From the NCBI GenBank assembly GCA_020466095.1, contig CM035807.1:32812663-32876662 (forward strand): a stretch of DNA of 64,000 bases. The letters run 5' to 3'. This DNA is from Chlorops oryzae. Taxonomy: Eukaryota; Arthropoda; Insecta; Diptera; Chloropidae. The translations under genes were made by a program, and so were the position numbers. Of this stretch, positions 25,701 through 37,700 are shown in pieces. The notes under the pieces were generated by a model, which was not told the DNA's origin, made no database searches, and saw only the letters and a program-made list of their open reading frames with translations. Each line of letters starts with the position of its first letter. The stretch's first letter is position 1.

Positions 25701-28700
25701 CCGTCAGTCCCTATACAGTGTATTTTATCGAAGGAGTCGACCCATTTTGATAAAATTAGAAATACTGAGTTGCGGTAACATGAATAAAAGCAAGTTCAAG
25801 AATGGACTTGTTCGGACCATTTGTAACATCAGTGCTGGTGTCTGTTATAAATATCGCTAAAATTGCTTGGAAATCTGAATTTTTTGAGGAAGCTTGATGA
25901 AATTTAAAAATCGGGCTTGTATTTAGGCCGCCTTCAGTGTTAAGTGGGTGGTTCAAAAAAGCTGTTCATTCTTGTTATATTTCAGTCAATATTTGGACTC
26001 TTGCTTTGGGACTTTCTTTTATGAGTAGAGTAAACTGTAGTGGTTGTTTGTAGGTCAATATAGGCTTTTTGCACCCGATTCCATTTTTATTGGCTGGTAT
26101 GAAAAATTTAATTTGGTGTTCAAGGTGCCTTTATTTGGGGACTTCATTGTACAGAGTATATTTTGTTTTTGTTCCCTGACTTCTTGCTTTTGCTCTGAAT
26201 ATGAAAACTTCTTTGTTTAAACCTCTTAGAAGACGTTGTAGAATTGGAATAATTGCAAAAATTAAGTCAAAATTCAATAAAAAGCAGAGACATAACAGTT
26301 ATAAGAAATTAGGAAAAAAATTGGACTATAACTATTAAAGTTTGTATTAAAAAAAATTCATTTTAATATAACAGTTTCAAACAATGAAAAAGTGTTTCAT
26401 TCTTCTATAACAGTTATTCAAGAAAAACAATTTTTTCCGTTGCTCATAATTTTAATCGTTCGATAAATATTTTTTACGTTGCCTTATAACAATTATGAAT
26501 GAGAAATATTTTTTCCCGTTGCTTATAACATTTATTTTTCAACAAATTGTTTTTACGTTGCCTAATAACCACCGCGAACAGCAGCGCTATTAATGATATC
26601 AGTAGAATGGTATCACCAGTATACCACTATACATATATTTTCTCTCTTAACGAAATAAATTAAAAACTACCTATTAATTGAAAATAAAAGATTATAAGAA
26701 ACGGAAAAGTTTTTTTCTCATTCACAATCGTTTTGAAACAACGTAAAAATATTTTTGAACGATTAAAATTTGACCAACGGAAAAGATTTTTCTCATTGCA
26801 CGAGTGGTAAATGTTGTAAAACGAGGCGCAGCCGAGTTTTACAATACCACGAGTGCGAAAAAAGCTGAGTTTCGACACGAGTGCCGAACAATATTTTATG
26901 CAATAAGATTTCAAACTGGATTTTAACCTAAATTTTAGAAAGCGTGTTTTTTGTTTGTTTGTTATTGTGAAGAAATTTTTTATTTTGATTTGACAGATTC
27001 ATAATTTGAAATTCTTTATTATACAACTTCGTAGTATGCTCTGCTTATTTTTGCCTTGTATTTTTTGAAATGCGTGCACTTTGAAATTTATTATTGCACG
27101 CCTTGCCTTGTATTTTTTGAAATGCGTGCGTTTTGAAATTTATTATTGCACGCCTTGAAATTCATTCTTAAAAAACCATGTAGTATGCCATGCTTTTTGT
27201 TTGTATAAACAAATTTTTATACTTTCTCAGAACTAGTGTCATAATATGCTTCATTATGATTTTAAAATCGACATCATAATAGGCCTATTATGATGTCGAA
27301 TTGCATAAAAAATATTTATTGAACGATTAAAATTATGACCAACGGAAAAAAATTTTTCTCATTCATAATTGTTACAAGGCAACGTAAGAAATATTTATCA
27401 AAAAATAAACGTTTTGAGCAACGAAAAACAAAAAAAATCCCAATCATAAGTATTATCGACTAACGTCAAAAATTTTCGGCGTTTTAAAGGCAATTTTTTC
27501 GATTCTAAAAAAAATTTAATAGTTATTTAGGATCTCTGATAAAAAGGACTAGTTTTGGCAACTGAAATCGAAAAACTTTAATCTATTTTCGATGTGTAAA
27601 CGCATTCTTGACAAACTGTAAGTGTCTCAACCCACAAGCCTTAAAAAATTTGTAAGAAAAAAGTACGTGTGCAAAAAAAGCCAACGATTTTTGCATCTTT
27701 AAAGATACGCACTAGCCTTGGGAGGGGGTTTCCCCTAAAAATTGCCTTTGCAATGGTATATGGTATATAAATTTTCATGATGTTTTTATTATTGGTGAAA
27801 ATATGGCTTAAAACCAGAATCAATCTCAACATGGGTACAAACCTCTCGCCTAGGAATATTTTTTATTGTACATTAAATGAACATTTTTTTAATTTAGGAA
27901 GGACATTATTAAGGTGTACGTCAAATTTCAGGCCAATCGATTGTGATTATTTCTAAATATATAAACTACACGAATGGGCATGACAAGTTATTTCCTCAAA
28001 ACTCTACAACCTTACTATGAACCATTTTCTCCCACGGGCCTGAAACTTTTTTCTCGTCGGACCAGTTTTTCTATAACTCATTAGTCATTTTTAATCTGAC
28101 AGTACAAGAGCGACAAGTTTTCGATATTGGGATCGACTTTTTTTCCTTCAATAAATTACATCAACAATTGGTACATATATGCGTTTTGGTATTTTCTTTT
28201 AACAATCTATTCCAGTAATGAGAAATCGTTTCTCATATCTTCAAGGTAAGGAGGATTGGAGATGTTCTTGTGTTCCAATTTTGCTTCTTCTATTTCGGTC
28301 TCGTCTATACTATTCTTCCATGTTGCCATTTCAATTTATCAGGGTCAGGGTGAAAATAAATTGGATCTTCATGACTACGCAATACTTGGTGGAACATCTT
28401 GAACAGTTGGTGGTGTTGGATTGGGCGTTGGTGGCTCTGGGATATAAGGGTTTCTTGTGTACGGTGACGGCGGTGGTGCAATTGAGCTCGAGACTACCTG
28501 TGGAGATGGAACGGAACCCGTTACTGTTGCAGGAACTGATGGCGGTGTACTAAAGAGAGTTGGTCCAGTTGTCACAGAGCCGCCAGATTCTGGTGTTGGT
28601 TGAGCGGATGGTGTTGCTTCGTTTGATCCCGGATAGAATGGTGTCGGGTATGAAGGTCCCGATGGTGAAATAGGATAATCTGTAGAGCTTGCTGACCCCA

Positions 28701-31700
28701 TTGGCACACATCTCGGTTGGTTTTGTGTTCTCAATTGTGAACAACGTACGGGCGGTAGGAAGCGATCACAACCAACGCATTGTTGCATTACATAAGAAAA
28801 GTATTGACCGCTGGGACAGACGACCACGACGGGAGTGCCAATGCCATTACATTGATAGTAGGTAGCTAGATTTTCATAATTTGGCCATTTTATTTTAAGG
28901 TCCCTCGATGCGCATTGAGGTATAAATGTCTCCGTGTACTTTAGAGTGGTCCCGCACTGAGCCGAAACATGATAGGCCGCCGCCAAGAGGCAAGCAAGTG
29001 TAAGCACTGAAAATAATTTCGAGATTATGTCAAAAGGAACGGATTTGAAGTGCAATGCTATGAAGAAGGATATAATTTTTTAAAGGATTTTCTTTTATTT
29101 TTACTGTATTAAAAATTCATCTTGGAAATAAGTTCCAATTTATACTTTTACCAGCCCTTTGAAGGGGCTTCAAAGTCCTTATTACCTGCTTTCATTCTAG
29201 TCGTTCGCTCAGAGTTTTACAGTAACAACTGTCGCAGTTCAACGAGCAGATCCGCTTTTATGCATTTTCTTTTCACAAGAAGGAGCGCTAATTAGTACTG
29301 TCAAGATTATCTTAACGAAAAAGACGAAAAAAAGCTTTGGCCATCCATCATTTATAATTGATTCATTCTGTTGTTACCGCATTACCTCAAACGAACATGA
29401 ACAAAATAAAAATATGTTCGTAAAATTTAAGATATGGCAAAGGAAAAATTTATCTTGAATTCTGAAAATGTCTCGCAATGTGCTTTCATAAAATTCGCGA
29501 AACTCGTAAGCTAGTGCTTCTCTCGTGTATTTGAAGCAGTATTTTTTAATTAAAAATATGTTTTCAAAGGCTTTTCAGATAATCATTTCAATTCGGTATA
29601 AGAAGCCACGTTTTTAAAACATAACATACAATTCTTTATTAGGCAAGCGATACACTATAGCATGATTGCACGAAATCGCTGCCGGGTTGTATGGAACGCG
29701 CAATTATTGCACGATTACGCGATGCACGTAGTGTATACAGTATCCCGTTTTTTGAAAATATTCAGATTGCGAGCAATATTGCATGCAACTATTGCATGGA
29801 ATTATTGCACGCAGTGTATACGCTTTTGATGATTTTTGCTGATTGCGTGTTGCCCGTTGCGTATTTGCAACTCGTTGGATTTGAGCAATCGTTCGCATGC
29901 AATGAAAAACGTTTGAAACAAAAAACGAGCACTGTCAGTTCAGAATGATAGCAAACTAGATTGCGCACTTCGCGTTTGAAAAGTGTTTCTGGTTCTCGTG
30001 TTTCGAAAATAACGGAAATGATACGATTCTTTCCAAATAAGATGTTGCGCCTATTGCGGAAATGAGAAAAGCACGACTCCGATGGTATGGACATGTATTG
30101 CGGGCCCACGAAGCAGCCATTGCAAAAAAGGATTGTTACTCGAGGTACCGTACATGGCCAAAGGAGCGCCTAAAAAAGATATGGTTGTATGCACTCAGAT
30201 AGGATTTAGAAGCAGTTGGCCTATGTGAACCGGATGCTCCAAAAAGCAAGAAATGGAGAACGATACCGGGAAGAGTGACTTTGGCCTCAGCCGGAATAGA
30301 AAATGCTAAAAAGAATAAAAAGCTGTAACATATATTTATAGTGACCATTTAATTTATTTTTGACCGGGATGATGTACTTTTTTCCGCGGAAATAATTGCT
30401 GATTTATACCACATTCCCACATCGTACTTTAACTATCTGCATAGTGTTAAATTTGTAAATTACCGTGATCGTATAAATGAATGAGTATTTCGCAGCTAAC
30501 CCGGTAGCGCCTAGCGATGCCATATGGCATCACTAAAAAAGTTCGTGTTTTGTCATCAAAACTTCAAAACCGGTTCATATTTTATTTTATTTTTAATATT
30601 TATTTTTTTCAATTCAGGCGCTACCGGGCTAAACAAAATGTCCTCTAAGGGTTAAAATTTTATCAAGACCACCATTCGCGAAATTCGCAAAAAATTGATT
30701 TTCACTATTTTGAATTGAGTATTTCGCAGCTAAACAAAATGTCCTCTAAGGGTTAAAAATTTAAAATGACCACCATTCACGAAATTCGCAAAAAATTTAT
30801 TTTCACTATTTTGAATTGAGTACTTCGCAGCTAAACAAAATGTCCTCTAAGGGTTAAAAATTTATCAAGACCACCATTCGCGAAATTCGCAAAAAATTGA
30901 TTTTCACTATTTTGAATTAAGTATTTCGCAGCTAAACAAAATGTCCTCTAAGGGTTAAAAATTTATCAAGACCACCATTCGCGAAATTCGCAAAAAATTG
31001 ACTTTCACTATTTTGAATTGAGTATTTCGCAGCTAAACAAAATGTCCTCTAAGGGTTAAAAATTTATCAAGACCACCATTCGCGAAATTCGCAAAAAATT
31101 GATTTTCACTATTTTGGAATGAGTATTTCGCAGCTAGACATATTGTCCTCTAACGGTTAAAATTTGACCATGACCACCATTCGCGAAATTTTTTTGCTTA
31201 ATAATAATCTCGAGTTTTAGAAGCTAAATCGAAGAACAGATAAGGTATAAATAGATATCCAAGCTAGAACAACGAAAACGGCAGGAATTTTCGTTAAGGT
31301 AATGTTTTAACATATTTTAGGCTGAGGAAAAGGTATGTGTGCAATCGGCTTTGCCGATGTAAACTTCTTTACTTGTTTAATTTAGGAAGGGCATTAATAA
31401 GGTGTACGTCAAATTTCAGGCCAATCGATTGGGATTATTTCTAAATACATATATAAACTACACGAATGGGCATGACAAGTTATTTCCTCAAAACTCTACA
31501 ACCTTACTAGGAACCATTTTCTCCCACGGGCATGAAACTTTTTCTTGTCGGACCAGTTTTTCTATAACTCATTAGTCATTTTTAATCTGACAGTACAAGA
31601 GCGACAAGTTTTCGATATTGGGATCGACATTTTTTCCTTCAATAAATTACATCAACAATTGGTACATATATGCGTTTTGGTATTTTCTTTTAACAATCTA

Positions 31701-34700
31701 TTCCAGTAATGAGAAATCGTTTCTCATATCTTCAAGGTAAGGAGGATTGGAGATGTTCTTGTGTTCCAATTTTGTTTCTTCTATTTCGGTCTCGTCTATA
31801 CTATTCTTCCATGTTGCCATTTCAATTTATCAGGGTCAGGGTGAAAATAAATTGGATCTTCATGACTACGCAATACTTGGTGGAACATCTTGAACAGTTG
31901 GTGGTGTTGGATTGGGCGTTGGTGGCTCTGGGATATAAGGGTTTCTTGTGTACGGTGACGGCGGTGGTGCAATTGAGCTCGAGACTACCTGTGGAGATGG
32001 AACGGAACCCGTTACTGTTGCAGGAACTGATGGCGGTGTACTAAATAGAGTTGGTCCGGTTGTCACAGAGCCGCCAGATTCTGGTGTTGGTTGAGCGGAT
32101 GGTGTTGCTTCGTTTGATCCAGGATAGAATGGTGTCGGGTATGAAGGTCCCGATGGTGAAACAGTATAATCTGTAGAGCTTGCTGACCCCATTGGCACAC
32201 ATCTCGGTTGGTTTTGTGTTCTCAATTGTGAACAACGTACGGGCGGTAGGAAGCGATCACAACCAACGCATTGTTGCATTACATAAGAAAAGTATTGACC
32301 GCTGGGACAGACGATCACGACGGGAGTGCCAATGCCATTACATTGATAGTAGGTAGCTAGATTTTCATAATTTGGCCATTTTATTTTAAGCTCCCTCGAT
32401 GCGCATTGAGGTATAAATGTCTCCGTGTACTTTAGAGTGGTCCCGCACTGAGCCGAAACATGATAGGCCGCCGCCAAGAGGCAAGCAAGTGTAAGCACTG
32501 AAAATAATTTCGAGATTATGTCAAAAGGAACGGATTTGAAGTGCAATACTATGAAGAAGGATATAATTTTTTAAATGATTTTCTTTTATTTTTACTGTAT
32601 TAAAAATTCATCTTGGAAATAAGTTCCAATTTATACTTTTACCAGCCCTTTGAAGGGCCTTCAAAGTCCTTATTACCTGCTTTCATTCTAGTCGTTCGCT
32701 CAGAGTTTTACAGTAAAACTGTCGCAGTTCAACGAGCAGATCCGCTTTTATGCATTTTCTTTTCACAAGAAGGAGCGCTAATTAGTACTGTCAAGATTAT
32801 CTTAACGAAAAAGACGAAAAAAAGCTTTGGCCATCCATCATTTATAATTGATTCATTCTAGAAATTATTACCGCATGTACTCAAACGGCAACATGCATTA
32901 CAAATATATATAAATATGTTGGCTACAATATTTTAAGATACTGGCACAAGGTATAAAATTTATCTCGTGAATTTAAAATGTCTCGCACATGTGCTTTCAT
33001 AACATATTCGCGAAACTGACAGTAAGCAGTGACAATTCTTCGGTATTTGAAGCGAGCTATTTTCCTTAATTAAATTAATATTTTTCAAAGGCTTTTCAGT
33101 ATTATTCTATTTAACAATTATCGGTAATAGAACCATCGTTTTACAACTATAAGCGAGGATTCAATGTCTTTATTACCAATAGCTTCCATTTCGCTAGTCT
33201 ATACTATTTTCAGAATGCAACATTCAATTCTTCAGGAGTAAGACGAAAACTAAATTGATAGACGTAAGAATTTTTGTTACATTTAAATGTGTTATTCTTG
33301 TGGCTCCTCCAAAGAGCATTGGATACGTCTTGAATTGTTTCGGTTACAGATGACAATATGTGCAGCTGAATATCGTGTACTGAAAAGTTGGACATTGCAC
33401 AGTCAATTCTAATCTTGTTGACGTGTTTCTCAGAATTTATTTTGATCAATATCTATGTAAATAATATCTTCAAGCTTGTGAGCTTCTTGCACACAGTCGG
33501 TATAGTGCGTTTAAAACCAATCGCGAAGGAAGCGAGAAAAAGCATGATCATAAAAATTTTTTGTACTCCTGATCAACAAGACCGGGTATCATTTTATAAG
33601 TAAGATTCTTCAAAATATATATACTCATCATGGAAAGAGTCTCGGCTTTGTACTTTCTATGATCCGAACGTACGCAAGAGCAAACAGTTGATGAAATTAC
33701 GATTTTTAGCTCTAATAAGATTGACGTCAATAGGTATGTAATATCGGATTTTTTAGCGATTCTTAAGATTTTTAGGGTGTAACTTAAAAATTTTAAATAG
33801 TGTTTTGTGTTTAATATGAACAAATTTCTACAAGGTCACTTTTAAAGTTCAGAATCAACTCATTACACTGTGTAGTGCTTTTATGCAATAACCTATTTAA
33901 CAAGTAAGGGGTTATTAGTCAGGTCAAGTTCTCTGTACAATAGAATACCCGACACAGACACACATCTTCAATCACATTTATTAATATTCAGAGTTGTTTA
34001 AGGCATAAGGGCCCATATACCTGAACTAAATAAATTGTTTAAATTTATTTTATGAAAAAAAGCAATTTCACTGCCCATTTTTCCAATTTTTCGAATTCTA
34101 ATCGTGAGTGCTTAAATGATTTAACGCAGCAAATTAAAACATATGTTTCATTGAATATATTTGGATAAGAAGTCAGATTTTTTAGACAGACCCTAGCAAC
34201 TAAGGAAGGTACCCTTAATAATGGACCGATCAGAAAATTTTTGGGCAGATGTTTATGGCTCAAATTGGCAACGTATAGTGCCATAGTGTATAAGTATCCC
34301 TTAGTTGTTTCAGTTGCGAGTAAAGCATGCAATATTCGAGAAAGACGCAGTTATACCTTCTGCCAGCCATTTTTGCTAATTGCTTTGCGTATGCACATTT
34401 AACTTGGCAATTAGCAATCGTTCGATGCAAATGCAAAAACGTTTGACAAAATATCTTGAGCAACATTCAGTTCAGAATTAGCAGCAGTATTTTGTGATTT
34501 CTTGTGACAGACTAGTATCTGAGGTTACCCTGTTGAAAAATGAACGGATCAAATGAAATTCTTTGCAAATAAGCATGTTTAGCGCTTCAAATAGAAGCAC
34601 ATAGTTGGCCAGTATTCGTGCCAGAAGTCAGCCATTCAAAAGATGTTTCGAGGTACGTAATGAGACAATTTTGCGCCTAAAAAGATTGGTTGAGCACTCA

Positions 34701-37700
34701 ATAGATTTAGAAGCAGTTGTATGTGAAACACGGATGCTCCAAAAAGGCACTAAAATGTGAGTAAACGATACCGAAATGCTTTGGCCTCAGCCGAATAGAA
34801 AATGCTTAAAAAGAATAAAAATGCGGTTTAACATATTTATAGTGACATTTAATTTATATAGACCGGGTATGTACTTTTTTCCGCGGAAATAATTGCTGAT
34901 ATACCACATTAACTTAGTACTTTACTATTCATTAGCGATAATATTTGTACAATGTCACCTGATCGTATAAATGAATGGTATAAATCGACAGTTATTTAAG
35001 CGGAAAAAGACAGTCTGCGGTAACATGGTCTAAATCTTTGTTAATTCCTAGTTCACTGTATGCTTTATATATAATGCGCAAGTTGTATACAGTACATCCG
35101 ACTGAAGAATATGCTGCGTAACTTCATGAAATCCACTCCCGCAATTTACGTAATATTATTGCTACGTATCTAACAAACGCCTTTTTGGTTGCACGGATAA
35201 GATTGCCGCAATTGTTTGCATGCAATCATGCTATAGTGTATCGCTTGCTTAGCTAACCTACAATAAGAAGAAACAATTCCAGTAAGACGAACTATTGATA
35301 GACGTAAGAATTTTTTTATACTTTCAAATGCTGTTATTCCATGTGACTCCTCCAAAGAGCATTGGATACGTCTCTGAAAGTTTCGTGTTCAGAGACAATA
35401 TGTGTAGCTATATCGTGTATGACAAAGGGAATTGCAAGTCAATCAAATCTTTTGACGTCGTTTCCAGAATTTAATTTAATCAATATCTATGTAAATAATG
35501 ATCTCAGTTAGTGGGCTTATGAACTTTATCAAGAGAAATGTGGGTTTTCATGATGTGTTCAAATCTTGAAATTATTATTTGACAGTCAAAGTATTAATAG
35601 GTTAAAAGTAAGTAGGCGGGATATTTACAGGAACCTTAAGTGTTTTATGATTATGATATTGTTACTTCTTCTGATGGTGTTTTTGCCTCTGATTGTGCCT
35701 GTGGTGTTTCTGAGGTTTTTGCCTTTGCGGGTTCTTCTACCTTTGTCTGTTCACCATCTTTTGGTGCGTCTATAGTTTCCTCCTCGTTTTCCTTTGGTGC
35801 TTCTGGAGCTTCACTCTTTGTTGGTTCCTCTACCTTTGCCTGTTCAGCATCTTTTGGTGCGTCTACAGTTGCCATCTCGTTTTCCTTTGGTGATTCTTTA
35901 GCTTCACTCTTTGTTGGCTCCTCTACCTTTGTCTGTTCAGAATCTTTTGGTGAGTCTACCGTTGCCTTTTCGTTTTCCTCTGGTGCTTCTTCACTTTCTG
36001 TTGCTTCTTCATTTCCGTTGCTTCTTTTTCTTGTGTCTTTTCAGACTCTTTTGGTTCGTCTATACTTTCTTGCTCTGTCGCTTTCTTTTCTTCTTCCTTT
36101 GCCGCTTCCGTTGTTGTCGACAGTGCTACTTTTTTCGTGGTCGCTTCAGCATCTGACTCACTTGGTGGCTCTGCTGGGGGTTCTTTTGTCGTTGAGAGCT
36201 TATCATTTGGATTATAGTGCGGTGGGCCTGGATATGTAGATGTTTCTAATTCCGGAACACTTTGTGTTATCCTTTTCATTGCTATTGTATTTTCAACCAA
36301 TTCCGATTGTGTCACAAGAGTAGTGCTCAAAGTTGAACTTATAGGTTCAGCAGAACTGGGAGAAACAGTAGAAGTTCCATTTCCCATTGGAACACAATTC
36401 GGACGATTTTTGGTTTTCAATTGCGAACAATGGACCGCTGGTATGAACATTTTGCAGGTCACACATTGTTGGTATACGAATGAAAAGTAAAGATTAGCAG
36501 GACACGGGGTCTCGACTGGATTGTTTACGCCGATGCAGCGATAGAAAGAACCTTGATTCTCATAATTTGGCCATTTTACTCTGAGATCCTCCCGTGTACA
36601 TTCTGGCTTAAAAGTCTCCGTGTGAACCACGCTGGTGGGACACTCAGCGGCTGCATTATAAGCCAAGGCCAGAAGACATGCAAGAGTGAGTCCTACAAAA
36701 AAAATGTAACAAACAATTTCCTCCTGGTGTTAAGGTTGATTTTAGATGGATTCAAATACAATTTTCAATTCACCTTGATTCATTATTTGACTCTTTTCCG
36801 GGAGATTTTAGAAAGAACTACGCGATTTCTTTGCGTTAATCTCTATTTATTCACTTGATTCCTACATTCACTTAAGATTCAAGACGATTGCGGAGATTAG
36901 TTATTTAAAATATCAAGTAGATTGTTTCAGCTAACACATTGTTGTTATTGTTCTTCTTTGAACCTGAGACTATCAACACGAGAAATCAATCGAACATTTG
37001 TGATATGAGGAGAACTTTTTAATCACGCATTCTAAATGAAATTTTTTGTGATAGCTCTTTTGTGATTTTGTCGCAGTGATTGTTTGAATTGTGTGTTGTT
37101 TTTGAGGAGATTAACATGCCGATGCGGTGGATTTGTTTTTATCAATATTTTCTTTAATATGTACAGGTTCAGTGTTAAGGCCACTTTATGCGCCTCAGGC
37201 CTTAAATAAGACCAAAAGATATGGTAGTGGTGTAGAGAATATATTATGCTAGGTCATAAGAGTGTCAAGTCCGGAACCACTCTAAACAGGAAATAAAAAA
37301 TACATATACAGTCAAGTGATAAATAATAGGGACAGTACTAAAACTTTATTTCAGTGTTGAAAAAATCAAGGGTGCTTACTATTTTCTCGACTGTTGCTCA
37401 TTACACAATGTTGTACTGAAACGGGACTTTGGGTAACTTGAGTTTTTTTTACCAATAACTGCGAGCAGAGCCATTTACTAGCTTGTTTTGCTAGGCAACA
37501 CACGTTTTAAGTTGTGCGAAATAATAGGGACACGATAAATTTATTGTGATAAAAAGATGTTTAGCAGTGTTAAGCAGTTAAATAAGCTATTATTGGTGGG
37601 TTAATAAGAGCCTTATTTTAAAACAAATCAATTTCTCATAATACTCTATAAGGGATAGCCGAGATAGAGATAGGTACTTTGCCTTAGCCGCAAGAAAACT

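Larger units (their letters stand above)
27888..31378. repeat. Tandem duplication unit 1 (3491 bp)
   Basis: Sequence from about 27888 recurs with offset 3491 from about 31379. From 27888 to 29377 the match is nearly exact and includes nested gene B. The rest of unit 1 holds a LINE fragment (30040-30330) and a 101-bp satellite array. Confidence 0.85.
31379..34970. repeat. Tandem duplication unit 2
   Basis: 31379-32866 copies unit 1 almost exactly. From about 32867 the copy continues (LINE piece and flanks at 34260-34970) but with a small insertion or deletion every few bases, and without the satellite array. Confidence 0.75.

Noticed and set aside
28218..28553. Plus-strand 111-residue ORF (and its copy at 31709)
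   Set aside because: Antisense shadow of nested genes B and C.
35566..36239. Plus-strand ORFs opposite nested gene D (Ser/Phe- and Leu-rich)
   Set aside because: Shadows of the acidic repeat on the minus strand.
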